Assembly: GCA_963782595.1 (NCBI GenBank)
Contig: CAWAKJ010000002.1
Span: 434,001-498,000, forward strand
Direction: 5' to 3'
DNA: 64,000 nt
Source: JAMQPK01 sp963782595
GTDB taxonomy: Bacteria; Acidobacteriota; Vicinamibacteria; Vicinamibacterales; JAMQPK01
Below the pieces are notes generated by a model, which saw nothing but the letters and a program-made list of their open reading frames with translations, was not told the origin of the DNA and searched no databases. The first letter of the stretch is position 1, and the number at the start of each line of letters is the position of its first letter. This document shows, one piece after another, positions 52,508 through 60,913 of this stretch. Made by a program: the position numbers and the translations under genes.

Positions 52508-54916
52508 ATGGCCACACAGACCGTCGAGTTTCAGTATCTTACCGGCCTGAACCGTCGGATCTTTCGCAACGCCCGGTTGCGCGGCAGTTGGAGTGCCAGC
52601 GGGCGCTACACCACCGATTGGACGGAGTCGCCGATGCAGGAGGGTCTCGGCGAAGACGGCTGCCCGGTGTTTAGCGCGTCGATTGCCCTCGACCTCGCCG
52701 ACCAACACAGCACCTTCCGCTGGGGCGTCGTACTGGATGGCCCGCAGGGCAGCAACTTCTGGGGCATCCCAACCGAGGTGCCAGACGTCGATTCCGTCGA
52801 ACGGTACCGGGAGTTTCGACTTACGGGCGGTGCGACGCAGGTCGAACGCTACTACTTCACACACGGCCGCCGGCTTGGCGCGAACAAACATGTCGCGCCG
52901 GGCAACCCGGTTCCCGGCCTGCGGTTTTCTGTGTGGGCGCCAAACGCGCAAAGCGTCGACGTCGTCTTCGGCGACCCCGCGCGTGGCTACATCGCCGACA
53001 ACGGCACTGGGATCGATGTAGCCCAACCGGTGGTCTCGCTCGCGCGGACCACGGGTGGCATGTGGGAAGGTGGACCGCAGGGCACCTTCGAGGCTTTCAA
53101 GAGTCTTCCCTACATGTATCGCATCGTGAATGCTCAGGGACAAACGGTGTACCGCACCGACATCTTCTCGCGCAGCCAGATCGGACGGGGTGCGACCAAT
53201 CCGAATGCGAACGCGTGGCCGGGTACGGTCGAGACGCTGGACGGAACCGTCAGCTGCAGCGTGGTGATTGATCCCGATGTCGTGCGCCGGGGATTTGCGT
53301 CCACGCCGGCGAATGCCCAGCCCGACCTGATCCCGGCCGAGGAATTCTGGTCAACAGAGTTCACGTCGGGCCTGCCGGTCCCGATGCGGGTTGCCGATCT
53401 CGTCATTTACGAGCTGCACGTCGGCTCGCTCGGATTCGGCAAGGCCACGCCAGGCGACTTGAGCGATGCGATCGCGTTCCTCGACCACCTTGTCGATCTC
53501 GGCGTGAACGCCGTCGAGCTGCTGCCGATGGCCGAATTCTCCGGCAACATGAGCTGGGGCTACGGCGACACGCATCACTTCTGCATCGAGTCGAGTGCAG
53601 GCGGGCGCGACAAGTACCGCCACTTCGTGCGCGAGTGTCACCGTCGCGGGATCGCCGTCATCCAGGACGTCGTGTACAACCACTACGATCCGAATGCTGA
53701 CCGCGCCCAGTGGGAATACGACTCGACGGCGCCCGAGCAGAACATTTATTACTGGTACGAGGGGCGACGATCGGATTACGCATCGGCCAACGGCGGCTAT
53801 CTGGACAACGAGTCTTCGGGATTCGCGCCGCGATTCTGGGAAGAAGTCGTCCGACAGCAATTCATCAGCAGCGCCGCGTTCCTGATAGAAGACATGCACG
53901 TCGACGGCCTTCGGGTCGATTTGACGCAGGCCATCCATCGCGACAACCGGCTTCACGCCAACGGCCGCACGATCGGCAGCGCGAACGTGTTCGGGCAGAA
54001 ACTGCTGCGCGAGTGGAGCCGGACACTGCACATGATCCGGCCGACGGCCATGCTCATCGCCGAAGACCATACGGGATGGGACGCGGTGACGAAACCGCCC
54101 GCGCAGGGAGGCCTTGGATTCGACGTGACCTGGGAGGTCGCTTTCTACCACAGCCTGGTCGGCGATTCGATCATGGCAGGGGACCAGGCGCACCTGCTGA
54201 AGAGGGCAGGATTCGGGTCGAACGAGCCGCTCCGGATGGATTCGTTCTCGGGAGCCCTGTATGCCAGCCGCTTCAATCGCGTGGTCTTCCACGAATCCCA
54301 CGACGAAGCCGGAAACGCCGGCGGCACGGCGCGGACGATCGTGGTGGCCGTCAACGATGCGCCGCTCTTCGCCGCCACGCGCACGTGGGCCGAGGCCCGA
54401 TCGCGCGTCTGTTGCGGATTGTCGCTGCTCTCGGCAGGCACGCCGATGTTCTTCATGGGCGAAGAGATTGGCGCCGCCCGTCGGTACACGTACAACAATT
54501 TCATGGCGGCGCGCGAAGACATCATCAGCGAGCGGAATGGCAACGGGCGCGCGGTGTTCCGGTTCTACCAGGATCTCATCACGCTCGTCCGCCGGCTTCG
54601 CTCGATTCGCACCCAGAACATCGACATCGTCCATCAGTCGAATGCGAACCGCGTCGTGGCATTCAAGCGGTGGACCGGGGATGAGGAGGTGCTCGTGGCT
54701 GCCAGTTTGAATGACGCGGCGTTTGCAGACGGCTACCTTCTCGAAAAGGATGAGCTGGCGATCCCGAACGCCGGGTGGAAGGAGATCTTCAACAGCGACA
54801 GCGCGAGGTACGGCGGTCGAAACATCGGTAATTCGGGTGCGGTGGTTGGCTCGAATGGTGGTCGTCTGAATGTCGTGATTCCCTCTGCCGGCTTCGTCGT
54901 GTTCGCGAAGCAATAA
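52508..54916 (+). CDS. Glycoside hydrolase family 13 alpha-amylase/branching-type enzyme
   Basis: An 802-residue enzyme. The N-terminus has beta-rich carbohydrate-binding-like modules (about 1-285), including FSVWAPNAQSVDVVFGD of the CBM48 type. The (beta/alpha)8 barrel shows the four GH13 regions: DVVYNHYDP, GLRVDLTQAI (Asp nucleophile about 470), LIAEDH (Glu acid/base about 518) and FHESHDEAGN (Asp about 597). VIYELHVGSLGF and AVELLPMAEFSGNMSWGYGDTHHF resemble branching enzymes and maltooligosyltrehalose hydrolases, which act on alpha-glucans. It has no signal peptide, so it probably acts inside the cell. GAGG lies 5 nt before the ATG. No other glycogen or trehalose genes are near. Confidence 0.9.
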   Translation: MATQTVEFQYLTGLNRRIFRNARLRGSWSASGRYTTDWTESPMQEGLGEDGCPVFSASIALDLADQHSTFRWGVVLDGPQGSNFWGIPTEVPDVDSVERYREFRLTGGATQVERYYFTHGRRLGANKHVAPGNPVPGLRFSVWAPNAQSVDVVFGDPARGYIADNGTGIDVAQPVVSLARTTGGMWEGGPQGTFEAFKSLPYMYRIVNAQGQTVYRTDIFSRSQIGRGATNPNANAWPGTVETLDGTVSCSVVIDPDVVRRGFASTPANAQPDLIPAEEFWSTEFTSGLPVPMRVADLVIYELHVGSLGFGKATPGDLSDAIAFLDHLVDLGVNAVELLPMAEFSGNMSWGYGDTHHFCIESSAGGRDKYRHFVRECHRRGIAVIQDVVYNHYDPNADRAQWEYDSTAPEQNIYYWYEGRRSDYASANGGYLDNESSGFAPRFWEEVVRQQFISSAAFLIEDMHVDGLRVDLTQAIHRDNRLHANGRTIGSANVFGQKLLREWSRTLHMIRPTAMLIAEDHTGWDAVTKPPAQGGLGFDVTWEVAFYHSLVGDSIMAGDQAHLLKRAGFGSNEPLRMDSFSGALYASRFNRVVFHESHDEAGNAGGTARTIVVAVNDAPLFAATRTWAEARSRVCCGLSLLSAGTPMFFMGEEIGAARRYTYNNFMAAREDIISERNGNGRAVFRFYQDLITLVRRLRSIRTQNIDIVHQSNANRVVAFKRWTGDEEVLVAASLNDAAFADGYLLEKDELAIPNAGWKEIFNSDSARYGGRNIGNSGAVVGSNGGRLNVVIPSAGFVVFAKQ

Positions 54917-54935
54917 CGAGAATGCAAAGACGCTG

Positions 54936-55727
54936 ATGGAACCTTTGTCGAGGCGCGACTACAACAGGCAGTTATGGGTTCAGGCCGCTGCCGGCCTGCG
55001 CTGGACAGCACACCTCACGTCGGTCGCTGTCGCGCTTGCCACCGGTGCGATTCGATACGTCATCAGCGGCAGATCGTTCGAGTCGGAGTGGCCCTTGAAC
55101 ATCGCCTTACCAATCGCGACCTTCGGTGTCATCGAGCTTGCGATCTTCTGTTTCAGACGAATGTTCGCCGCGCCTCACGAGTTGTACGAACAACAACTCG
55201 AGAAGAACAGCGATCGGGAAGCCGAGATCGTCGCCCTTCGAAGGCAGTTACTGAAACTCCCGACGCCTCGGTTGGTGCTGACCTATGCCGTCGAGTCCTT
55301 GAAAGGCTTCGAAGATGAAGTGTCGAATCCCCAGATCCTCCTGCACAACGAGGGCGACACTGCGGCGGTCGAGGTACATATTGACGGACTGCAGCTGACT
55401 CCAGTGATCAAGGTCATATTCACGCCTCTGCAGCGCATCGGTGCTCAGGAAACGGCTGTGGTTGCACTAAGAGTCGAAATCAGGACCGACAGCGGCGGGT
55501 GGGAGCTCAACCACAACGACAAACACTTTGGCCTGGCCATTCAACGGGCCCACGTCGAACTGACACATCGCAACGTCAAGACAGAACACGGTTCACGGCG
55601 CTGGCCGATGGCGCTTCGATACTACGACGCGGCTGGCGCGTCCTACATGCAGAACTACGATCTGATGCTGGACGTGCCGACCATGAAGGCATGGACAGTG
55701 TTCGTTCCGCCTCCGGCGAAGCCATAG
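54936..55727 (+). CDS. Hypothetical two-helix membrane protein with coiled coil
   Basis: A 263-residue protein without a family I recognise. It has two transmembrane segments (about 28-45 and 57-77: HLTSVAVALATGAIRYV, ALPIATFGVIELAIFCF). A short coiled coil follows (HELYEQQLEKNSDREAEIVALRRQLLKL). The C-terminal 155 residues look like a beta-sandwich (FEDEVSNPQILLHNEGDTAAVEVHIDG, VVALRVEIRTDSGGWEL). The 19-nt gap after the GH13 gene suggests one transcript. The beta domain would be cytoplasmic if both helices span the membrane. Confidence 0.6.
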   Translation: MEPLSRRDYNRQLWVQAAAGLRWTAHLTSVAVALATGAIRYVISGRSFESEWPLNIALPIATFGVIELAIFCFRRMFAAPHELYEQQLEKNSDREAEIVALRRQLLKLPTPRLVLTYAVESLKGFEDEVSNPQILLHNEGDTAAVEVHIDGLQLTPVIKVIFTPLQRIGAQETAVVALRVEIRTDSGGWELNHNDKHFGLAIQRAHVELTHRNVKTEHGSRRWPMALRYYDAAGASYMQNYDLMLDVPTMKAWTVFVPPPAKP

Positions 55728-55762
55728 CTCTGGACACTCCGAGTGAGCAACGAGGTACCGCT

Positions 55763-56689
55763 ATGACACCACGACTATTATGGTCAGAAACGCTGCTGCT
55801 TCTTTGCATGATCGGGTCGCAGAGTACGTTTGCCCAGCAGCCCTCGACGGCGCCGGATTCAGCGCCGCGCGGCGGCGGTGGAAGAGGAGGGCCGCCGGTC
55901 GTCGTTCCCGCCGGCAAGCCGACGGTTTTTCTCTGGCCCAAGGGGGCTCCAGGATCCGAGGCGCGCAAGGACGAAGCCGAGGTCGTCAAAGGCGAGACGA
56001 TCGTTAACGTCCACAATCCATCGATTATCGTGTTTCTCCCGCGCAAGGAGATCAACACCGGTGTCGGGATGATCGTGGCGCCGGGAGGCGGCCATTCGAG
56101 CTTGTGGATCATGCACGAGGGCTTCAACCCGGCGCAGGTGCTCGTTGAAAAAGGGATCGCGGCGTTCGTCCTCAAGAACCGGTTGCAGAGCTCGGGATAC
56201 AAGTTCGACGTCGAAGGTCTCGCAGACATGCAGCGCGCCATTCGCGTGGTGCGGAGCCGCGCGGCTGAATGGGGAGTGGATCCAAACAAGATCGGCGCGG
56301 CCGGTTTCTCGGCAGGCGGAGAACTGGCAGAGCTCGTCGCGTTGCGCCACGATGCGGGCAACCCCGACGCCGCGGATCCCGTTGAGAAGTTCAGCTCGCG
56401 TCCGGATTTCCAGGTGCTGATCTATCCCGGCAAGAGCAACCTGATTCAGCCTGTCGAGGGTTCTCCTCCGGCGTTCATGGCCGCCGGCTACGACGATCGT
56501 CCGGACATTTCAATCGGCCTTGCGGAGGCGTACCTTCGGTTCAAGAAGGTGGGTGTTCCCGCCGAGCTGCACATGTACGCAAAAACCGGTCACGGGTTCG
56601 GCATTCGCCCGGAACGTGGCTGGCAATCCCATCAGGAGTGGCCTGCTCAGCTCGTGTCATTTCTGAAGCAGAACGGGATTATCAAGTGA
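55763..56689 (+). CDS. Secreted alpha/beta hydrolase (esterase)
   Basis: A 308-residue protein with a signal peptide (about 1-24, ending STFAQQ), then a Gly-rich linker (RGGGGRGG). The hydrolase core has the oxyanion-region GGGHSSLWIMHEGF, nucleophile elbow GFSAGGELAEL (Ser about 182), Asp in AAGYDDRPDIS and His in KTGHGFGI, a full catalytic triad as in BD-FAE/xylan-esterase relatives. These often deacetylate plant polysaccharides; the substrate is not certain. The start is ATG 55763, where the signal peptide begins; the frame is open from 55499 but that part lies inside the previous gene. CGAGGT upstream is a weak ribosome site. Confidence 0.87.
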   Translation: MTPRLLWSETLLLLCMIGSQSTFAQQPSTAPDSAPRGGGGRGGPPVVVPAGKPTVFLWPKGAPGSEARKDEAEVVKGETIVNVHNPSIIVFLPRKEINTGVGMIVAPGGGHSSLWIMHEGFNPAQVLVEKGIAAFVLKNRLQSSGYKFDVEGLADMQRAIRVVRSRAAEWGVDPNKIGAAGFSAGGELAELVALRHDAGNPDAADPVEKFSSRPDFQVLIYPGKSNLIQPVEGSPPAFMAAGYDDRPDISIGLAEAYLRFKKVGVPAELHMYAKTGHGFGIRPERGWQSHQEWPAQLVSFLKQNGIIK

Positions 56690-56771
56690 GGACATGCGCG
56701 CTTAGATCTGGCCGTAAATACCTGATTTAAAGCCTGTTGTAGTGTCGACATCCGTGCCGTCTGAAAGGGTC

Positions 56772-56808
56772 TTGACATTCGTCTAAATGTGAGTAATCAT
56801 TTACTCAC
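56772..56808 (+). promoter_or_regulatory. Sigma70-type promoter with overlapping TetR operator
   Basis: TTGACA (56772-56777) and TAATCA (56794-56799) are spaced by 16 nt. The -10 box lies inside an inverted repeat, GTGAGTAA-TCAT-TTACTCAC (56789-56808), arms 8 bp. This placement lets the TetR protein block its own promoter and the downstream lplT-plsC-aas fusion. It also rules out ATG/GTG starts before 56808. Confidence 0.65.
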
Positions 56809-56821
56809 TAACGGAAACCAC

Positions 56822-57397
56822 ATGCCACGCCATCCAAACACCGATACGAGACAACGAATCGAAGCCGCGGCCATGCAGCTCTTCGTCGACAAGGGCGTTG
56901 CCGAGACAACCGTCCGCGACATCGCGCACGCGGTCGGCCTGTCGGAAGGCGCGCTCTACCGCCACTTCACCGGCAAAGAGCAGCTGGTCTGGCAACTGTT
57001 CGAACGGAACTACACGGAATTCGCCGCACGACTGGAAACCCTGGCGGGTGCCGAGTCAACCGCGCGCGGAAAGGTCGCGGCGATGATCCGCGGCTTCTGC
57101 GAGGCGCACGACGAGAACCCGATTCTGTTTCGATTTCTGGTGTTCACACAGCACGGACAGCTCGGACGGTTGGCCGACACGACGCCGACGCCCGTGTCGG
57201 TGATGCGTGCAGTCGTCGAGAGCGGGATCGCGTCCGGGGAAATTCCGGCTCAGGACGCCGACCTCGCAACCGCGTTGGTGTTCGGAGTCGTGCTCGAGCC
57301 CGTGCAGTTCGCCGCCTACGGGCGGCTGGCGCCAGACATGAGTGTGTTGTGCGATCGGCTGATCGTGGCCGCGTGGGCCGCCATTTCGGCAGTTTGA
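56822..57397 (+). CDS. TetR-family regulator controlling the acyltransferase fusion gene
   Basis: A 191-residue regulator. The helix-turn-helix is RIEAAAMQLFVDKGVAETTVRDIAHAVGLSEGALYRHFTGKEQLVWQLF (about 11-60); the ligand domain is alpha-helical. I start at ATG 56822, because an upstream codon at 56789 lies within the promoter and operator. It ends 13 nt before the large LplT-PlsC-Aas gene, which it very likely regulates along with itself. Comparable TetR proteins sense acyl-CoA or fatty acids, but no such pocket can be claimed from sequence. Confidence 0.9.
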   Translation: MPRHPNTDTRQRIEAAAMQLFVDKGVAETTVRDIAHAVGLSEGALYRHFTGKEQLVWQLFERNYTEFAARLETLAGAESTARGKVAAMIRGFCEAHDENPILFRFLVFTQHGQLGRLADTTPTPVSVMRAVVESGIASGEIPAQDADLATALVFGVVLEPVQFAAYGRLAPDMSVLCDRLIVAAWAAISAV

Positions 57398-57410
57398 AGG
57401 GGAGGCAGGT

Positions 57411-60400
57411 ATGGAATCGCGATCCGTGGAGCTCTTGACGTCGCGCCGGTTCGCGCCGCTCTTCGTCACGCAGTTTCTGGGGGCATTCAACGACAACCTC
57501 CTGAAGAGCGCGCTGGCCATCATGGTGACCTACCGGCTCGCCGCCCGGGCCGGCATCGATGCGGCGGCTCTGGTGATGATCGCGGGCGGGTTGTTCATCG
57601 CGCCCTTCTTCCTGTTTTCAGGCGCCTCGGGAACGCTCGCCGATCGAGTGGACAAGGCCGCGATCGCGCGGTGGGTAAAGGTGGCTGAAATTGCGATTAT
57701 GGCGATCGGCTCCTGGGGATTGTGGCAGCAGAGCATTCCGCTGTTGCTCGCCGCGCTGTTCCTCCTGGGCACACATTCGACGGTGTTCGGGCCCATCAAA
57801 TATGCCTTGTTGCCGCAACATCTGCGCAGCGAGGAACTCGTGGCGGGCAACGCCCTCATCGAAGCCGGAACATTTCTCGCGATTCTCCTGGGCACCATTG
57901 TCGGTGGCAGTATCGTGCTTCTCGACAGCGGCGCGGCGATTGTGGCCGGTTGTGGTATCGGCGGTGCGTTCGCGGGCTGGCTCGCTTCGCGTCAGATTCC
58001 CGCGGCGCTCCCGCATCCGGATGACGTCGGACGCCGGCCGCGTCTGTTCCACGATTCGATCGCCGTCATTCGTCACGCGACCAGCCGGTCCGCGCTGTTG
58101 TTGCCGATTCTCGCGATTTCATGGTTCTGGCTGTTCGGCGCGACCGTCGTGTCGGGATTGCCGGTGCTGGCCAAAGACGTCCTCTTTGCAAACGAGCGGG
58201 TGGTCACGTTGATGCTCGCGCTGTTCGCGATCGGAGTCGGGGCCGGATCGATGCTCGCCGAACGGTTGCTGCATGGTGAAGTCAGCGCCCGCCACGTACC
58301 GATCGCAGCCCTGGTGATGGGGCTCTTCGCCGTCGATCTCCATCTGGCAAGTGCCGGCCGCGTACCGGGCACCGAACTCGCGGGGGTGTTCGCGTTCCTC
58401 AGCACTCCGGGAAGCTGGCGCATCCTCGGCGACCTGACCGGCCTGGCCATCGCCGGAGGCCTGTTCTGCGTTCCACTGTATGCGCTGTTGCAACACGAAA
58501 GCGAGCCGCGGTATCGCGCTCGCGTCATTGCCGCCAACAACATCGTCAACGCCCTGGCGATGACGCTCGCGGCGATTGCAGCAGCCGTGCTCTCTTCACG
58601 CGGCATGACGATGGGAGCGCTCTTTGCGGTGTGCGGGATCGCCACGATCTTGGTAGCAGTTGTCGCCGGGTGGATTCTACGCAGGGCGATCGCCAAGAGC
58701 GTTCTACGTCTCGCGCTGCGCGTGCTGTATCGCGTTCGCATCGAGGGAGTCGAACACGTGCGCGGCGCACTGCCAAAGGCAGTCATTGCGGCCAATCACG
58801 CGTCGTTTCTCGATGGATTGCTGCTCGGTGCATTTCTGCCCGGCGATCCGATCTTTGCGGTCGACACATTCATCGCAAAAAAATGGTGGGCGAAGCCGTT
58901 CCTGATGTTCGTGAACGCGCTGCCCGTCGATCCAACAAACCCGTTGTCGATTCGCGCCATGATACGTGCCGTCGAGCGCGGATCGTCGTGCATCATTTTT
59001 CCTGAGGGTCGGATCACAACGACAGGCTCGCTGATGAAGGTGTACGACGGACCTGCGGTGATTGCCGAGCGGACGGGAGCGGCGCTGGTTCCCGTGCGCA
59101 TCGACGGGGTCGAGTTCACGCCGTTCTCGCGCCTGGCCGGAAAGGTTCGGCGCCGGCTGTTTCCACGCATTCAGATCCGCGTTCTTCCGGCGACCAGGCT
59201 GACGACGCCAGAGGGGATTGCCGGACGCGCCCGGCGTGTGGCTCTGCGGCGCGCGCTTGGCGACGAGATGGTGAAGTCGACGTTTGCCGCCGCTCCGGTG
59301 AACACCACGTTGTTCGATGCGCTCCTCGAAGCGCGGCGTCAGCACGGGGGCGGGCATCTAGTGGTGGACGACCTGGAGCAGAAGCCGATGAGCTACACCG
59401 GGCTCATCACGGCGAGCTATGCGCTTGGATCGGCACTTGCCAAGCGGACCCGACCGTCAGAGCGTGTGGGCGTGCTGCTGCCGACGTCGCGCGGTGCGGT
59501 CGTGACGTTCTTCGCTCTGCAGGCGACAGACCGAGTGCCCGCGATGCTGAACTTTTCCGCAGGGCCGGCGTCCGTTCGAGCCGCGTGCCAGGCTGCCGAG
59601 GTGTCGCTGATTCTCACCGCCAGACGGTTCGTGGAGAAGGCGAAGCTCGAGCATCTGATCGCCGCGCTGGAACCGCACGCCAGGATCGTGTATCTCGAAG
59701 ACGTCCGTCCGGAGATTGGTCCGGCGAAACGGATCGCCGCGCTGATTCGCGCGCTCACGAGCCGCCCACGGCCTCGGCCGGAACGCGCCAACGAGCCCGC
59801 AGTCGTCCTGTTCACCTCCGGTTCGGAAGGCACGCCGAAGGGCGTCGTGCTGAGTCACCGAAACCTCCTCTCCAACCGGTATCAACTGGCGTCGGTGGCC
59901 GACATCAACCCGAAGGACGTCGTGCTCAACGCGCTGCCGGTGTTTCACAGTTTCGGGCTGACAGGCGGGCTGCTCCTGCCGCTTCTGGCGGGTGTTCGAA
60001 CGTTTCTCTATCCATCGCCGCTGCACTACCGGACGATTCCGGAGTTTGCCTACGGCATCAACGCGACGATTCTGTTCGGCACCGATACCTTTCTTGCCGG
60101 CTACGCGCGTGTGGCCGACAACTACGACTTCTATTCCGTGCGCTATGTCTTTGCGGGCGCCGAACGCGTGAAAGCCGAAACGCGGCGCGTCTGGTTCGAG
60201 AAATTCGGCATTCGCATTCTCGAAGGGTACGGCGCTACGGAAACCGCGCCGGCGATCGCCGTGAATACGCCCATGCACTTCAAGTCGGGCACGGTCGGAC
60301 GCATCCTTCCCGGGATCGATCACCGGGTCGAACGTGTGGACGGCATTGCCGAGGGTGGTCGCCTCTTCGTGCGCGGGCCCAACGTGATGCTCGGCTATCT

Positions 60401-60830
60401 GAGGGCCGAGAAGCCCGGTGTGCTCGAGCCGCCGGCCGGGGGGTGGTACGACACGGGCGATATCGTCGAGCTGGACGCGGACGGTTTTGTGAGCATTCGC
60501 GGCCGCGCGAAGAGATTTGCGAAGGTGGCGGGTGAGATGGTGCCGCTCGGAGTGGTCGAGGACTTCATTGCGAAGCTCTGGGCCGACGCCGTCCATGCGG
60601 TCGTGACGCTACCCGATCCGAAGCGCGGTGAGCAGCTTGTCCTCGTGACCGATTGCGAAGACGCGAGTCGCGCCGCTCTCGCTGCCGGAGCACGCGAGGC
60701 CGGACTTCCGGAGATTTTCGTCCCGAGATCGATCATCAAGGTCGAGGCTGTACCATTGCTCGGCACTGGCAAGATCGACTACGTCTCGGCGTTGAAGCTG
60801 GCGTCTGAGCCGGCGGAGAGTCGAAAGTAG
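57411..60830 (+). CDS. LplT-PlsC-Aas fusion: lysophospholipid flippase, acyltransferase and acyl-ACP synthetase
   Basis: A 1,139-residue three-domain protein. Residues about 1-430 are an MFS transporter of the LplT type (FVTQFLGAFNDNLLKSALAIMV). About 440-640 is a PlsC acyltransferase with HX4D motif AANHASFLDGLL (about 461) and FPEGRI. About 660-1130 is an AMP-forming synthetase with P-loop VLFTSGSEGTPKGVVLSHRN (about 800), EGYGATETAPAI, YDTGDIV and the catalytic Lys in LLGTGKIDYVSAL. In E. coli, LplT and Aas are separate proteins that import and re-acylate lysophospholipids; here they are one chain, a fusion known in other bacteria. GGGAGG precedes the ATG. The stop codon lies in the 7-nt repeat array. 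Confidence 0.92.
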   Translation: MESRSVELLTSRRFAPLFVTQFLGAFNDNLLKSALAIMVTYRLAARAGIDAAALVMIAGGLFIAPFFLFSGASGTLADRVDKAAIARWVKVAEIAIMAIGSWGLWQQSIPLLLAALFLLGTHSTVFGPIKYALLPQHLRSEELVAGNALIEAGTFLAILLGTIVGGSIVLLDSGAAIVAGCGIGGAFAGWLASRQIPAALPHPDDVGRRPRLFHDSIAVIRHATSRSALLLPILAISWFWLFGATVVSGLPVLAKDVLFANERVVTLMLALFAIGVGAGSMLAERLLHGEVSARHVPIAALVMGLFAVDLHLASAGRVPGTELAGVFAFLSTPGSWRILGDLTGLAIAGGLFCVPLYALLQHESEPRYRARVIAANNIVNALAMTLAAIAAAVLSSRGMTMGALFAVCGIATILVAVVAGWILRRAIAKSVLRLALRVLYRVRIEGVEHVRGALPKAVIAANHASFLDGLLLGAFLPGDPIFAVDTFIAKKWWAKPFLMFVNALPVDPTNPLSIRAMIRAVERGSSCIIFPEGRITTTGSLMKVYDGPAVIAERTGAALVPVRIDGVEFTPFSRLAGKVRRRLFPRIQIRVLPATRLTTPEGIAGRARRVALRRALGDEMVKSTFAAAPVNTTLFDALLEARRQHGGGHLVVDDLEQKPMSYTGLITASYALGSALAKRTRPSERVGVLLPTSRGAVVTFFALQATDRVPAMLNFSAGPASVRAACQAAEVSLILTARRFVEKAKLEHLIAALEPHARIVYLEDVRPEIGPAKRIAALIRALTSRPRPRPERANEPAVVLFTSGSEGTPKGVVLSHRNLLSNRYQLASVADINPKDVVLNALPVFHSFGLTGGLLLPLLAGVRTFLYPSPLHYRTIPEFAYGINATILFGTDTFLAGYARVADNYDFYSVRYVFAGAERVKAETRRVWFEKFGIRILEGYGATETAPAIAVNTPMHFKSGTVGRILPGIDHRVERVDGIAEGGRLFVRGPNVMLGYLRAEKPGVLEPPAGGWYDTGDIVELDADGFVSIRGRAKRFAKVAGEMVPLGVVEDFIAKLWADAVHAVVTLPDPKRGEQLVLVTDCEDASRAALAAGAREAGLPEIFVPRSIIKVEAVPLLGTGKIDYVSALKLASEPAESRK

Positions 60831-60913
60831 AAAGTAAGAAGTAGAAAGTAAAAAGTGAGAGCGGGCGGCGCTTTCTACTTTTCACTTCTTACTTCTTACT
60901 TTTCACTTTCTCC
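60819..60913. repeat. Paired, inverted 7-nt repeat arrays between two converging genes
   Basis: Left array, six units AGTCGAA, AGTAGAA, AGTAAGA, AGTAGAA, AGTAAAA, AGTGAGA (60819-60860), a GC-rich spacer (60861-60870), then six reverse units such as TTTCTAC, TTTTCAC, TTCTTAC (60872-60913). The two arms can fold into a long imperfect hairpin, so this is also a likely two-way terminator. Each neighbouring gene ends inside an array: TAG at 60828-60830 and minus-strand TAA at 60896-60898. Confidence 0.75.

Noticed and set aside
53351..54913. 520-codon open frame antisense to the GH13 gene
   Set aside because: Shadow frame; the sense strand has all four GH13 motifs.
60819..60913. CRISPR-like array
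   Set aside because: Units are 7 nt and contiguous without spacers; this is a short tandem repeat, and no cas gene is in the window.
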